This document shows positions 8,051-18,381 of a DNA stretch of 40,018 nucleotides, piece after piece. The notes under the pieces were generated by a model, which worked only from the letters and a program-made list of their open reading frames with translations, was not told the DNA's origin and did not search any database. Within the stretch, counting starts at the first letter, position 1, and each line of letters opens with the position of its first letter. The stretch is from Gilliamella sp. wkB171. GTDB lineage: Bacteria; Pseudomonadota; Gammaproteobacteria; Enterobacterales; Orbaceae. The translations under genes were made by a program, and so were the position numbers. The stretch covers positions 1-40,018 of the forward strand of contig NZ_LYST01000006.1 of NCBI RefSeq assembly GCF_001693755.1, in the 5' to 3' direction.

Positions 8051-10171
8051 ATGAAAACATTATTTGCCAGTACTTCACGAGGTCTGGAAGAGTTATTAAA
8101 AAAAGAGTTAGAACAAATTGGCGCTAGCGAGTGTAAAATTGTGCAATCGGGCGTCTATTTTAATGCTGACGAAACAACATTATATCAATCGTTATTATGG
8201 TCTCGTTTAGCATCGCGTATTTTGTTACCTATTGCCGAATTTGATATTTATAGCGATTTAGATCTTTATTCGTGTGTAGTTAATATTAAATGGACAGATA
8301 TTTTTGCGGTCGATAACTCTTTTGTGATTAATTTTATTGGCGTAAATGATTTTATTCGCAATAGTCAATATGGTGCCTTAAAGATTAAAGATGCCATAGT
8401 TGACCATTTTACAAGACATACTAACGAGCGACCTAATGTTGCTAAGCAAGATCCTGATATTCGTCTTTATGCTTATCTTAATAAAAATCGCGTTACACTT
8501 TCTTTAGATTTAAGTGGTGACAGTTTGCACCAACGAGGCTACCGCCAACAAACTGGGCAAGCACCGTTAAAAGAGAGTTTAGCTGCGGCAATCATTATGC
8601 GCTCTGGCTGGCAAAATGATGAACCATTAATCGATCCTATGTGTGGATCGGGTACACTTTTAATCGAAGCGGCAATGATCGCATCAAAAATTCCACCAGG
8701 ACTACATCGTAAACAATGGGGATTTTTTGCTTGGAAAGGATTCAACCCAACACGCTGGAATGAACTACTTTTTACCGCTAAACACAATGTTTGCAAAAGC
8801 ACGACTCCATTTATCGGTTACGATAATAATTCGGTTGTTCTTCAGCGTGCTGAACAAAATGCCATTCAAGCTGGTGTAGGTGATTTAATTACTTTTGCTA
8901 TGCAAGATGTCACTCAACTCACTAACCCTTTGCCTACAGCGTCTACAGGGATGATTATTAGTAACCCACCTTATGGAGAACGGTTAGAAAGTGAGCCTGC
9001 ACTTATTGCTTTACATACGGCATTAGGTCAACGAATTAAACAAAACTTTGGTGGGTGGCGATTATCATTATTCAGTGGCGCACCACAATTATTAGATTGC
9101 TTACAGATGCGCGCCGATAAACAGTTTAAAGCCAAAAATGGCCCTTTAGATTGTGTGCAAAAAAATTATGTTATTGCTAAACGAGATAATTCACAATTAC
9201 TCAATTCACCAACTTTACCAGCTTTGGATTTCACGAATCGATTACGTAAAAATAAACAAAAACTGGAAAAATGGGCAGCACAACAACAGTTAGAGTGTTA
9301 CCGCCTGTATGACGCTGATTTGCCGGAATATAATGTTGCAATCGATCGATATAAAGATAAAGTCGTAATTCAAGAATATGCTGCGCCGAAAAATATTGAA
9401 GAACAAAAAGCTAGACAACGTTTGTTTGATATTATCAATGCCACTATGTCAGTACTTGAACTTAATGCCGATCAATTGATTTTAAAAACCCGTGAAAAAC
9501 AGAAAGGTAAACAGCAATACCAAAAACTTGCACAAAAACAAGATTACTTTTTAGTACATGAATATGCTATTAACCAACGTCGTACCCAATTTTGGGTCAA
9601 TGTCACTGATTACTTAGATACAGGTCTATTTTTAGATCATCGTTTAGCTCGTAAAATGATTGGCGAAATGAGCGAAGGTAAAGATTTTCTTAATCTCTTT
9701 GCTTATACAGGTAGTGCAAGTGTTTATGCTGGGCTTGGCAACGCTAAATCAACAACTACCGTTGATATGTCGCGCACCTATTTAGAATGGGCGGATCGTA
9801 ATTTAAAACAAAATGGTTTAACAGGTAAAAAGCATCGTTTAATTCAAGCTGACTGCTTGCTTTATTTAGCACAAAGTGAAGAACAATTTGACTTAATCTT
9901 TATCGATCCGCCAACGTTTTCAAATTCAAAAAGAATGCATGATACGTTTGATGTGCAGCGTGATCACCTAAAATTGATGACTGATTTAAAACGCTTATTA
10001 CGGCCTAACGGCACGATTGTTTTTTCCAATAATAAACGCGGATTTAAAATGGATGCTGACGGCATGCAAAAATTAGGACTGACCTATCAAGACATTACCG
10101 ACAAGACCCAGTCGCTAGATTTTAAACGTAACAAACACATACATTGCTGTTTTATTGTTAGACATCAATAA
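8051..10171 (+). CDS. rlmL: 23S rRNA methyltransferase RlmKL (m2G2445 / m7G2069)
   Basis: A fused two-domain 23S rRNA methyltransferase, 706 residues from this start (E. coli about 702). The N-terminal half has a THUMP RNA-binding domain (about 45-155) and the RlmL methyltransferase that makes m2G2445, with the SAM motif DPMCGSGT near residue 195 and the N6/N2-methylase motif NPPYGERL near 304. The C-terminal half is RlmK, which makes m7G2069, with [13 protein letters not shown] and the DPPTFSNS motif near 619. An ATG 33 bp upstream overlaps the -10 box and adds non-conserved residues, so 8051 is chosen; the family begins [16 protein letters not shown]. It is monocistronic and faces the minus-strand MutS-like gene across a shared terminator. 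Confidence 0.97.
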   Translation: MKTLFASTSRGLEELLKKELEQIGASECKIVQSGVYFNADETTLYQSLLWSRLASRILLPIAEFDIYSDLDLYSCVVNIKWTDIFAVDNSFVINFIGVNDFIRNSQYGALKIKDAIVDHFTRHTNERPNVAKQDPDIRLYAYLNKNRVTLSLDLSGDSLHQRGYRQQTGQAPLKESLAAAIIMRSGWQNDEPLIDPMCGSGTLLIEAAMIASKIPPGLHRKQWGFFAWKGFNPTRWNELLFTAKHNVCKSTTPFIGYDNNSVVLQRAEQNAIQAGVGDLITFAMQDVTQLTNPLPTASTGMIISNPPYGERLESEPALIALHTALGQRIKQNFGGWRLSLFSGAPQLLDCLQMRADKQFKAKNGPLDCVQKNYVIAKRDNSQLLNSPTLPALDFTNRLRKNKQKLEKWAAQQQLECYRLYDADLPEYNVAIDRYKDKVVIQEYAAPKNIEEQKARQRLFDIINATMSVLELNADQLILKTREKQKGKQQYQKLAQKQDYFLVHEYAINQRRTQFWVNVTDYLDTGLFLDHRLARKMIGEMSEGKDFLNLFAYTGSASVYAGLGNAKSTTTVDMSRTYLEWADRNLKQNGLTGKKHRLIQADCLLYLAQSEEQFDLIFIDPPTFSNSKRMHDTFDVQRDHLKLMTDLKRLLRPNGTIVFSNNKRGFKMDADGMQKLGLTYQDITDKTQSLDFKRNKHIHCCFIVRHQ

Positions 10172-10272
10172 TTAGAAGGTTTATCAATTACTGTGACAGT
10201 ATTGCTTTTTTATAAATAAATTATAAAAGTATAGTTAACTAGTAAGACCATTATTTTGTCTACTTTTTAATC

Positions 10273-10316
10273 AAAAATTGCCACCAGTGTGCTACGCACA
10301 ACTGGAAGCAATTTTT
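10273..10316. terminator. Bidirectional terminator between rlmL and the MutS-like gene
   Basis: A long hairpin: AAAAATTGC (10273-10281) pairs with GCAATTTTT (10308-10316), and CCAGTGTGC pairs with GCAC-ACTGG inside, with small internal loops. It has A- and T-runs on opposite sides, so it can stop transcripts from both convergent genes. The last codons of the minus-strand gene lie inside the stem. Confidence 0.8.
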
Positions 10317-10804
10317 CTTTGCAGCATTTCCATAAATTGAAGCTCTAATCCAGGTCGATACCTCCCTCGATGCCATGTTTGTATAAAATTATACTCTTTT
10401 TCGTTTAACCAAATAGGCTTTAACCCTCTGATTAAATTTTCATTTATTTGTTGAGTTCGATTAAGCAAATTTTGCTCAATCAATGACTGGTTAAGTTTTT
10501 GTTGATACCAAATTTGATAATGACGATAATCAACAATCAAATCATTTTTCAACTCATATCCAAATGATGTTTTTTGCAAATTTTTTATAGATAAGTTTTC
10601 TAACAGTTTAGTCGGTAATCCGGCACATAATATGTATCTATCTGAAAGCTTTTTATATCGTCGTGCTCGTAAAGTTAGCGGTAACTCTAATTGATTGATT
10701 GCCAAATATAGTGACACACCATAAAGTTGAGCAAAAATACCTTCTCTATAAAAATAAATAGTGTCACTATTTTTACTTTGTATTAATTTTTCAAAAATAT
10801 CCAT
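10292..10804 (-). CDS. Stand-alone MutS domain I-like protein
   Basis: A 170-residue protein whose N-terminal 80 residues align by eye with domain I of MutS, the mismatch-recognition domain. DTIYFYREGIFAQLY matches the MutS FYRMGDFYELF segment, LELPLTLRARR matches LDISLTKRG, and CAGLPTKLLENL matches MAGIPYHAVENYL. The wedging phenylalanine of the Phe-X-Glu motif is kept (Phe24), while the glutamate is Gln26. There is no clamp, lever or ATPase domain. The C-terminal half is basic and aromatic and is not recognised. It starts 40 bp after the adhesin-domain gene on the same strand, so the two are probably cotranscribed. Small MutS-like proteins have been reported as accessory genes of diversity-generating retroelements, but no reverse transcriptase or template repeat is visible here. 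The assignment is a by-eye alignment and needs a profile search. Confidence 0.55.
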   Translation of the reverse strand: MDIFEKLIQSKNSDTIYFYREGIFAQLYGVSLYLAINQLELPLTLRARRYKKLSDRYILCAGLPTKLLENLSIKNLQKTSFGYELKNDLIVDYRHYQIWYQQKLNQSLIEQNLLNRTQQINENLIRGLKPIWLNEKEYNFIQTWHRGRYRPGLELQFMEMLQRKIASSCA

Positions 10805-10843
10805 AAAAAATAAAACGCCTATTTCTATAGTTTGTTTGCAAAA

Positions 10844-12568
<1,725 letters not shown>

Positions 12569-12624
12569 ACTAATAGTAACTTCCTTTTTTTTCCATATTT
12601 TTATTTCCATCTAACGTGCTCAAA

Positions 12625-12653
12625 ATTATAAACAAGTTTATATAATTGAGCAA
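12625..12653 (-). promoter_or_regulatory. Probable promoter of the phase-variable adhesin gene
   Basis: On the minus strand TTGCTC (12653-12648) is followed at 17 bp by a perfect TATAAT (12630-12625). Transcription would begin near 12618, which leaves a leader of about 50 nt before the ATG at 12568. Confidence 0.6.
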
Positions 12654-12876
12654 ACTCAGAATCTTTAAGTTTTGTTAAACTTTTATTATTTTATAAGAAT
12701 ATTAGTAAAATAGATTAACAGTATTGTTCTAATATGATCAATTTACTCGATCATAAGTTCTAGATAGATATCAAGCCGATTAATAATAACTTAGTTACCT
12801 TTAATACACATTATTAATTATATTGTTAAATAAGAAAGCAATAAAGTTAATATTGTTTTTGGTTTTAATAATTCCG

Positions 12877-12908
12877 AAAAAGGCAAGGAATCTTCATTAA
12901 TTCCCTGC
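12877..12908 (-). terminator. Terminator after the UspF-like gene
   Basis: On the minus strand GCAGGGAAT pairs with ATTCCTTGC (one G-U pair) and is followed by CTTTTTC. It lies 28 bp beyond the stop codon of the universal stress gene. The rest of the 325-bp gap between that gene and the adhesin gene holds the adhesin promoter and AT-rich DNA. Confidence 0.75.
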
Positions 12909-12935
12909 TTAATAATGATTAATTAAATTATTAAA

Positions 12936-13364
12936 CTAACGAACGACTAATACTGAAGTCTGAGCGCCTCGTACCACGCCCGATGCATTTGATCCTAAAA
13001 GATGGGTGGTAATATTTGGGCGCCTTGATCCTAAAATAATAAGATCAGGTTTTATTTCGTCAGCTAGAGCTAGAATTTCATCTCGTGGATTACCAAAAGC
13101 AATTGAAAATGATAAATTTTCACGCGGTAAATTAATCGAATCAATTAACTTATGTAGTGCTTGCTCGGTTTGTACGGTTGCTTGATCTTTAAATTCATCA
13201 AATCCAAATGAATAGGCATTAACAATGGCCGATGCAACAGGTAAAGTATGAAAAAAAATAACTTTGGCATTCGATAATTTAGCTAAACATTCTAAATGTG
13301 GAATGACTTTTTGGGTTAATTCATCCTCAAGGATATCAATAGGAACCAAAATTTTTTTATACAT
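12936..13364 (-). CDS. uspF: Universal stress protein, UspF-like
   Basis: A 142-residue single-domain Usp protein, close in pattern to E. coli UspF. It begins MYKKILVPIDILEDELTQKV, where UspF has ILVPIDISDSELTQRV, and ends with ILGSRRPNITTHLLGSNASG and VLVVR. The G-x2-G-x9-G-(S/T)-type nucleotide-binding loop is visible in the final third (LLGSNAS), which places it in the ATP-binding UspF/UspG class. These are soluble stress-survival proteins whose precise biochemical role is unclear. Translation starts at an ATG with GAGG 8 nt upstream. The gene is probably monocistronic with its own terminator. Confidence 0.9.
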   Translation of the reverse strand: MYKKILVPIDILEDELTQKVIPHLECLAKLSNAKVIFFHTLPVASAIVNAYSFGFDEFKDQATVQTEQALHKLIDSINLPRENLSFSIAFGNPRDEILALADEIKPDLIILGSRRPNITTHLLGSNASGVVRGAQTSVLVVR

Positions 13365-13451
13365 AACTGTTACCTCGCTGTGTAAAAATTTATAACTTAC
13401 CTATATTTTTAATACAATCCTGATTAATTCATCATACTCGCTTTTAATTGA

Positions 13452-13937
13452 TTAACGAATGATTTTTTGCATCAAAATCACTTCTTTAGCTGAATTAACG
13501 TTATGAGGTTTACACAGTTGAAATCCAAGTTTTTCATACAAAGCAACAACATCTGTCATTGCCGATAATATATTGGTATAAACTTTTTCATAACCAAGTG
13601 ATTTTGCTTGTTGCACAGCAAGTTTAATCAACTCTTGACCAATACAAAGTCTTTTATATTCTTTTTTTACATATTTATTTATTAATTCAGCAGTTGAATT
13701 ATCATAATGGCGAAGACCAATGCAACCTGCAATGCTTGCCGAAGTCGAAATACCGATGTGAGCAAGTATTAACATTCCTTTTGGGTATAATGAAGTGTGA
13801 ACAATGGATTTAAATGCATTCTCCATTGTTAACGTGTACAAACTTGGACAAAAAAGATTAGCATATTCAGAAAAAAGTTGTTTCCCTTGTTCAAAATCAC
13901 ATGCAGTTTTAGCAATTTTATAAGTAACTAAAGGCAT
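13452..13937 (-). CDS. GNAT family N-acetyltransferase
   Basis: A 161-residue GNAT-fold acetyltransferase that would transfer acetyl from acetyl-CoA to an unknown substrate. Motif A lies at YKRLCIGQELIKLAV, where the usual Arg/Gln-x-x-Gly-x-Gly/Ala pyrophosphate loop is altered: the first glycine is a cysteine (TGT). It is followed by ALYEKLGFQLCK, the typical GNAT motif B with the conserved Tyr and GF. The ATG at 13937 is chosen because AGGAA lies 7 nt upstream; an ATG at 13955 has no such site. It is divergent from the second acetyltransferase gene across about 280 bp. The changed loop may lower acetyl-CoA affinity or simply be tolerated. Confidence 0.8.
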   Translation of the reverse strand: MPLVTYKIAKTACDFEQGKQLFSEYANLFCPSLYTLTMENAFKSIVHTSLYPKGMLILAHIGISTSASIAGCIGLRHYDNSTAELINKYVKKEYKRLCIGQELIKLAVQQAKSLGYEKVYTNILSAMTDVVALYEKLGFQLCKPHNVNSAKEVILMQKIIR

Positions 13938-14215
13938 AAGACATTTCCTGAGCATTTACAATGGTTGTTTAATTAAATTACACCTGTTTTTCGATTAAAT
14001 CATATTCATTATTTTTATTAATATCATAGGTAACATCATTGTTATCACAGTGCAGATTCAACTTTAAATTTTAGGCTTGTTTAGTTAATTGATTGTTAAA
14101 TAATAAAGCGATAACATAATACCCAATCGATAGTTGGTGGTAATTACTTAGTTAAATCTTTAAAACATAAATCGCTATCACTATCTATGTATGATTAAGT
14201 TAAAATTGGAGTCAT

Positions 14216-14626
14216 ATGACTAATATCATTTACAGATGTAATATTAAACCCACATTAACACAAGCTATTACGCTATATAATAATTGCAGTTTAGGTGAAC
14301 GCCGCCCTATTGATGATCATAAACGGTTTCAAGCTATGTTAGATAATGCAAATCTAATCGTTACTGCTTGGGATGGCGATTCACTTGTTGGTATTGCTCG
14401 TTGCTTAACCGATTTTGTTTATATTACTTATTTAGCTGACCTTGCAGTTGATAATAGATACCAAAAACAAGGTATTGGTAAACAATTAATCAAAGAAATA
14501 CAAAATTATACTGGTTTAAATTGTGCGATTACTTTGCTGGCAGCGCCGCAAGCAGTAGAGTATTACGGTCATATCGGTTTTAACTGCCACCCCTCAGCTT
14601 GGATAATAAAAGAAGAACTTAAATGA
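14216..14626 (+). CDS. GNAT family N-acetyltransferase
   Basis: A 136-residue GNAT acetyltransferase with a canonical acetyl-CoA loop (YQKQGIGKQLI, motif Q-x-x-G-x-G) and motif B at AVEYYGHIGF. Substrate unknown. The N-terminal strand LVGIARCLTDFVYITYLADLAV is typical of the short yafP/yjdJ-like GNATs. The Shine-Dalgarno TTGGAG lies just upstream of the ATG. The stop codon overlaps the yceF start (ATGA), so the two genes are translationally coupled. Confidence 0.88.
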   Translation: MTNIIYRCNIKPTLTQAITLYNNCSLGERRPIDDHKRFQAMLDNANLIVTAWDGDSLVGIARCLTDFVYITYLADLAVDNRYQKQGIGKQLIKEIQNYTGLNCAITLLAAPQAVEYYGHIGFNCHPSAWIIKEELK

Positions 14627-15204
14627 AAATAATCTTAGCATCAACTTCACTTTCTCGAAAAAAAGTATTAGAAAAGTTAGCTATTGCTTTTCAATGTGTT
14701 CCACCAATTTGTGATGAAACGCCATTACCGAATGAGTCAGCAGAACAACTAGTCATACGCCTATCAAAACTTAAAGCACAATCATTGATAACTCAATATC
14801 CTAATTGTTTAATCATAGGATCAGATCAAGTGGGTGTTTTAGATGATAAAATAGTTTGTAAACCCCTTACTGTTGAAAATGCTCGTCAACAATTACGTAA
14901 CAGTAGTGGTAAATCCTTCTATTTTTACACGGGTATGACAGTTATTAACACCGCTAGTGGACAATCGAACACAATATGTGAACCTTTTAAGGTGACGTTC
15001 CGTCATTTAACCGATGCAGAAATCAATGCCTATATAGCAAAAGAAAGGCCACTACAATGTGCCGGAAGCTTTAAATGCGATGAATTAGGAATAACGTTAT
15101 TTGATAAGTTAGAAGGTGATGATATTAATTCATTGGTGGGATTGCCGCTATTAAAGCTCAATAAAATTATGATAGAAATGGGCTGCAATCCACTTTTCAT
15201 GTAA
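14623..15204 (+). CDS. yceF: Maf-family m7GTP pyrophosphatase YceF
   Basis: A 193-residue Maf-type nucleotide pyrophosphatase. The N-terminus MKIILASTSLSRKKVLEKL holds the S-x-x-R phosphate-binding motif, GSDQVGVLD has the catalytic aspartate, and CAGSFKCDELGITLFDKLEGDD is characteristic of the YceF branch. E. coli YceF hydrolyses m7GTP and related canonical or modified nucleotides, a housecleaning role. Length is normal. In E. coli yceF stands near rpmF-plsX; here it is coupled to a GNAT gene instead. Convergent with the iron-uptake operon, whose last gene ends 28 bp away. Confidence 0.93.
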   Translation: MKIILASTSLSRKKVLEKLAIAFQCVPPICDETPLPNESAEQLVIRLSKLKAQSLITQYPNCLIIGSDQVGVLDDKIVCKPLTVENARQQLRNSSGKSFYFYTGMTVINTASGQSNTICEPFKVTFRHLTDAEINAYIAKERPLQCAGSFKCDELGITLFDKLEGDDINSLVGLPLLKLNKIMIEMGCNPLFM

Positions 15205-15232
15205 TACACATATTTTATGTAATATATGCAAA

Positions 15233-15898
15233 CTATTCGACCAATCGACCAGCAGCCATTTTAATTATTTTTTGGCTATAATTTGCGACATCATGGTCAT
15301 GTGTCACAATTAATAACGCTGTTCCTTGCTGATGAATTTCGGTTAATAGTTGCATAATTTCAGTCGAACTTTCGTCATCTAAATCACTTGTTGGTTCATC
15401 AGCAATCACAATTTGTGGCTGACAAATCAAAGCACGTAAAATAGCAATACGCCGCATTTCACCACCAGACATATTTGCAGGATAAGCATCTTGCAGATGG
15501 CTTATCTTTGCTTTCTCTAACAGTTGTTGTGCATAACTTAGGCTTGTTTGATTGGCGCGCTTAGTTAGATAAAAAGGTAATCGTATATTTTCAAGCGCTG
15601 TTAAATTAGGTAATAAACTACTGCCTTGGGGAATATAACCAATATTCTGATTTCGAAATGCTGAAACTTGCTCATCATTAAGTTCAAAAAGATTAGTATC
15701 ATTAATGGTAATTTTGCCCTGAGTTGGCGTCAGTAACCCTGCAATCATATTAAGTAAAGTCGTTTTACCACTACCTGATTTACCCATAATACAAACAAAA
15801 TCATCCTGTTCCATGTTGAAACTAACATTATCCACAGCTGAAAAAGTTTGTTGTGCGCGACGATAATCTTTACGCAGATTTTTAACGCTAAGTAACAT
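15233..15898 (-). CDS. ABC transporter ATP-binding protein (LolD/MacB type)
   Basis: A 221-residue ATPase of the LolD/MacB/FtsE group. It has Walker A GKSGSGKTT, the Q-loop (YIPQGSSLLPN), the signature MSGGEMRRIAI (C-loop SGGEMRR), Walker B IVIADEPTSDLD and the H-loop VTHDHD. It partners the FtsX-like permease directly upstream: the permease stop and this start share one base (TAATG), so the two are translationally coupled. It is the last gene of the iron-uptake operon. By analogy with Campylobacter P19-type clusters it powers a mechanotransmission-type ABC system rather than a substrate-importing channel. Substrate is unknown. Confidence 0.9.
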   Translation of the reverse strand: MLLSVKNLRKDYRRAQQTFSAVDNVSFNMEQDDFVCIMGKSGSGKTTLLNMIAGLLTPTQGKITINDTNLFELNDEQVSAFRNQNIGYIPQGSSLLPNLTALENIRLPFYLTKRANQTSLSYAQQLLEKAKISHLQDAYPANMSGGEMRRIAILRALICQPQIVIADEPTSDLDDESSTEIMQLLTEIHQQGTALLIVTHDHDVANYSQKIIKMAAGRLVE

Positions 15899-17109
15899 TA
15901 TTCCCCCTCTCTTAATGTGCTGTAAGTATCAAATTTAGTCATAGATAAGGCAGAATAAATACAAGATAGCGGGCCAATAATAACGGTGAGAATAAACACT
16001 ATTACGGCATATATTATTGCATCAAATAACGAGATATTGACGCATGGCAAACCAATTGATTGGCAAATTAATAAACTAAAAGCATAAATCAATATAGCAG
16101 CAATCATAATACCAGCAATACCACCTAATGCACTAATTATCAATGACTCTTTTAATAACATTTTAATTAAGTCACGGCGTGATGCCCCAAGTATGCGTAA
16201 TAAACTGATCTCGCGTTTACGTTCGTTTAATGAGGATGAAAAAATAACAAAGATCACAATAATAGCTAACACCCAAAAAATAGCCGATAAACTGTACACA
16301 ATAGTTGAAAATCCACTTAACCATTTTGCAATATTACTTAACATCCCTTTAGTCATAACAAAATCGATATTATAGTCCATGGCAAATTTTGGCATGATTT
16401 GATTAATAATATCTTTAGGTTGATAGTCATGATTTACTTTAATAAAAATAGAAGAAGCATAATCAGAAAAATGATCAACATCACCTTCTATTAATTTAGC
16501 CTCTTTCATTAGTTTTTGCGCAGCTGACATTGTCATAAAAACTGAAGTATCAAACCCCATGCCTGTGCTATCCATTTTAGCTGCTATTTTAAAAGGATGA
16601 TTGAAAAATAGGATCTCATCACCCACTTGTGAAGTAATTTTAGCACCCACAACAACTTGATTGTCGGTTAATGGCTGGCTTAGTTGGGTTTGTAACCATG
16701 GTTTAATAACAAAATCACTTTGCTCATCAAAGCCGATTAGCTGTACTTTAGTCGTACAACATCCCGCGTTCAATGAAGCAATAAAAAGCTGCGGCGAAAT
16801 AGCTTCAATCCCTTTAATATTTTTAATTTTATCAATTAAATCAACTTTTAGATAAAAACTACTTGGTTCACCCCGTAATAAGGCAACTTCCATATTCTTT
16901 TCATAACCATAAGGCACAATAAGAATATCAGCACCTAACCGATCGGCCATGCCTGAAATACCTTGACTAAGATTTTTCATTAACACACTGCCACCAAATA
17001 GTGTGGCTGAAAAAAGTGTAATAATAATAATCAAACAACAACTACGAAAAGGTCGTCTTTGAATATTTTTCCATGCTAAATGAGAAATAGTAATCGGCTT
17101 TTCTTGCAT
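15898..17109 (-). CDS. FtsX/MacB-like ABC transporter permease
   Basis: A 403-residue permease of the MacB/FtsX family. One membrane helix lies near the N-terminus (SCCLIIIITLFSATLFGG), followed by a large extracytoplasmic MacB-type domain of about 220 residues with a CC pair (NAGCCTTKVQ), then three C-terminal helices (about 275-400) and the cytoplasmic coupling segment SLNERKREISLLRILGASRRDL. The ATG at 17109 is preferred over a TTG at 17124 because AGGA lies 7 nt upstream. With the following ATPase and the preceding DUF4418 protein it forms the second ABC module of the iron operon. The CC pair could bind metal or form a disulphide. Confidence 0.88.
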   Translation of the reverse strand: MQEKPITISHLAWKNIQRRPFRSCCLIIIITLFSATLFGGSVLMKNLSQGISGMADRLGADILIVPYGYEKNMEVALLRGEPSSFYLKVDLIDKIKNIKGIEAISPQLFIASLNAGCCTTKVQLIGFDEQSDFVIKPWLQTQLSQPLTDNQVVVGAKITSQVGDEILFFNHPFKIAAKMDSTGMGFDTSVFMTMSAAQKLMKEAKLIEGDVDHFSDYASSIFIKVNHDYQPKDIINQIMPKFAMDYNIDFVMTKGMLSNIAKWLSGFSTIVYSLSAIFWVLAIIVIFVIFSSSLNERKREISLLRILGASRRDLIKMLLKESLIISALGGIAGIMIAAILIYAFSLLICQSIGLPCVNISLFDAIIYAVIVFILTVIIGPLSCIYSALSMTKFDTYSTLREGE

Positions 17110-17217
17110 GTTAATTTCCTGCAATTATTGGGCTCTTTATTTATCTATTAATATTTATATTGATAAATTCTAAGCGTTAACTTGTTTAAGCGAGTGATGA
17201 TCTTACTAGCTTATCTG

Positions 17218-17691
17218 TTACTCGTATCTTTTGGATATTTTATTTAAATAGACTAAATTGATGATTGATACCACAAATATCAAACCAGACAGTAAAACCA
17301 AAGCAGGTTTAGCACCCATATTGCATCGCATCATCTCGTTAGGGCAAACACCAATTAAAATAGTTGGAATCGCGGCCGCTAATAACGAGATACAAGCTAA
17401 TGACATTGTTAATCCCATACGGACAAATATCGTACGACTAAATAGTATCAAAACACCAACGGCTATCACTAAACTACCGATGCCGAGTTCGGCTCGCAAA
17501 GTCCAAAAACATCTCATAATTTTAGCGGGTGCACTATGCATATGTTCACCGCCTGCTGCCTGGCTCATTGCATCAACAGGCATAGCTGAAGGTTCTGGTA
17601 GGGGACAAACAGGTAAAATATACATTGGAAACAATATTAATAACGCGCCTAACACAATAAAAAACAGTGATGAAATCATGCGATTTTTCAT
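17218..17691 (-). CDS. DUF4418 family membrane protein
   Basis: A 157-residue inner-membrane protein with about four hydrophobic segments: one at the N-terminus (LFFIVLGALLILFPMYIL), two in the middle and one at the C-terminus. The loop after the first segment contains His/Met-rich residues (GGEHMHSAPAKIMRC), and CPNEMMRCNMGAKPAL follows the third. This pattern fits DUF4418, a family of unknown function often found beside FtsX-type permeases and their ATPases. The Met, His and Cys residues in the loops suggest metal contact. It sits between the two ABC modules of the iron operon. Confidence 0.8.
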   Translation of the reverse strand: MKNRMISSLFFIVLGALLILFPMYILPVCPLPEPSAMPVDAMSQAAGGEHMHSAPAKIMRCFWTLRAELGIGSLVIAVGVLILFSRTIFVRMGLTMSLACISLLAAAIPTILIGVCPNEMMRCNMGAKPALVLLSGLIFVVSIINLVYLNKISKRYE

Positions 17692-17712
17692 ATAATAAAC
17701 CTCTTTTAATGG

Positions 17713-18372
17713 TTAATTATCAATAATACTTGCCACTTTACCGTGTTCAAGTACAACTGTAGTTTGTGCATGCCGAGATACCTCAGGTGAGTGAGTCACC
17801 ACTATAATAGTGCTCCCTTCTTCATGCAGTTGATGTAATAAATTCATAACCATTGCTTCATTGTTTTCATCTAAATTACCGGTTGGTTCATCGGCTAAAA
17901 TTAGTTTAGGATAGTTGATCAATGCTCGAGCAATACAAACACGTTGCTGTTCACCGCCTGATAATTGTCTTGGTAAATGCTTTGCTCTGGCCGCTAAACC
18001 AACGCGTTCTAGAGCCTGTAACGCTTCTTTTTCATCAACCATACTGTGATAATACTGCGCTACCATTACGTTTTCTAAAGCTGTTAAGTATGAGACAAGA
18101 TGAAATTGTTGGAAAATCAATCCAATTTTATCTCGACGGATTTCGGTTAACTGGGGTAGAGAAAGCTGGGTGATATCTTGCCCGTCAAAAATTACCGAGC
18201 CTAATGATGGTTTATCCATACAACCGATAATATTCATCAATGTCGTTTTACCACTACCCGAAGGTCCCATGATAGATAACCATTTACCTTCCTCAACAGC
18301 TAAATTCACGTCTGAAAGTGCATGTAGTGAGCCATATATTTTTGATACATTCTTTACTTCGAGTATATTCAT
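17713..18372 (-). CDS. ABC transporter ATP-binding protein (LolD/MacB type)
   Basis: A 219-residue ATPase with Walker A GPSGSGKTT, Q-loop IFQQFHLVSYLTALEN, signature LSGGEQQRVCIARAL, Walker B LILADEPTGNLDEN and H-loop VVTHS. It is the partner of the two FtsX-like permeases encoded just upstream, which together correspond to the ABC part of the Campylobacter P19 cluster (Cj1661-Cj1663 type) and the E. coli fetABCDEF region. It begins 9 bp after the second permease gene. Its energy is probably used on the periplasmic side of the membrane to help move or reduce iron, but this is inference from context. Confidence 0.92.
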   Translation of the reverse strand: MNILEVKNVSKIYGSLHALSDVNLAVEEGKWLSIMGPSGSGKTTLMNIIGCMDKPSLGSVIFDGQDITQLSLPQLTEIRRDKIGLIFQQFHLVSYLTALENVMVAQYYHSMVDEKEALQALERVGLAARAKHLPRQLSGGEQQRVCIARALINYPKLILADEPTGNLDENNEAMVMNLLHQLHEEGSTIIVVTHSPEVSRHAQTTVVLEHGKVASIIDN

Positions 18373-18381
18373 ACTTAGATC

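Noticed and set aside
10292-10804. Chorismate lyase (UbiC) as an identity for the small gene
   Set aside because: Size is similar, but UbiC motifs (REI/L-C-x-x-x-W and the C-terminal segment) are absent. The MutS domain I pattern fits better.
17258-17695. 145-codon plus-strand open frame opposite the DUF4418 gene
   Set aside because: It is antisense to a protein with clear membrane segments and family motifs, has no ribosome site and no recognisable features.
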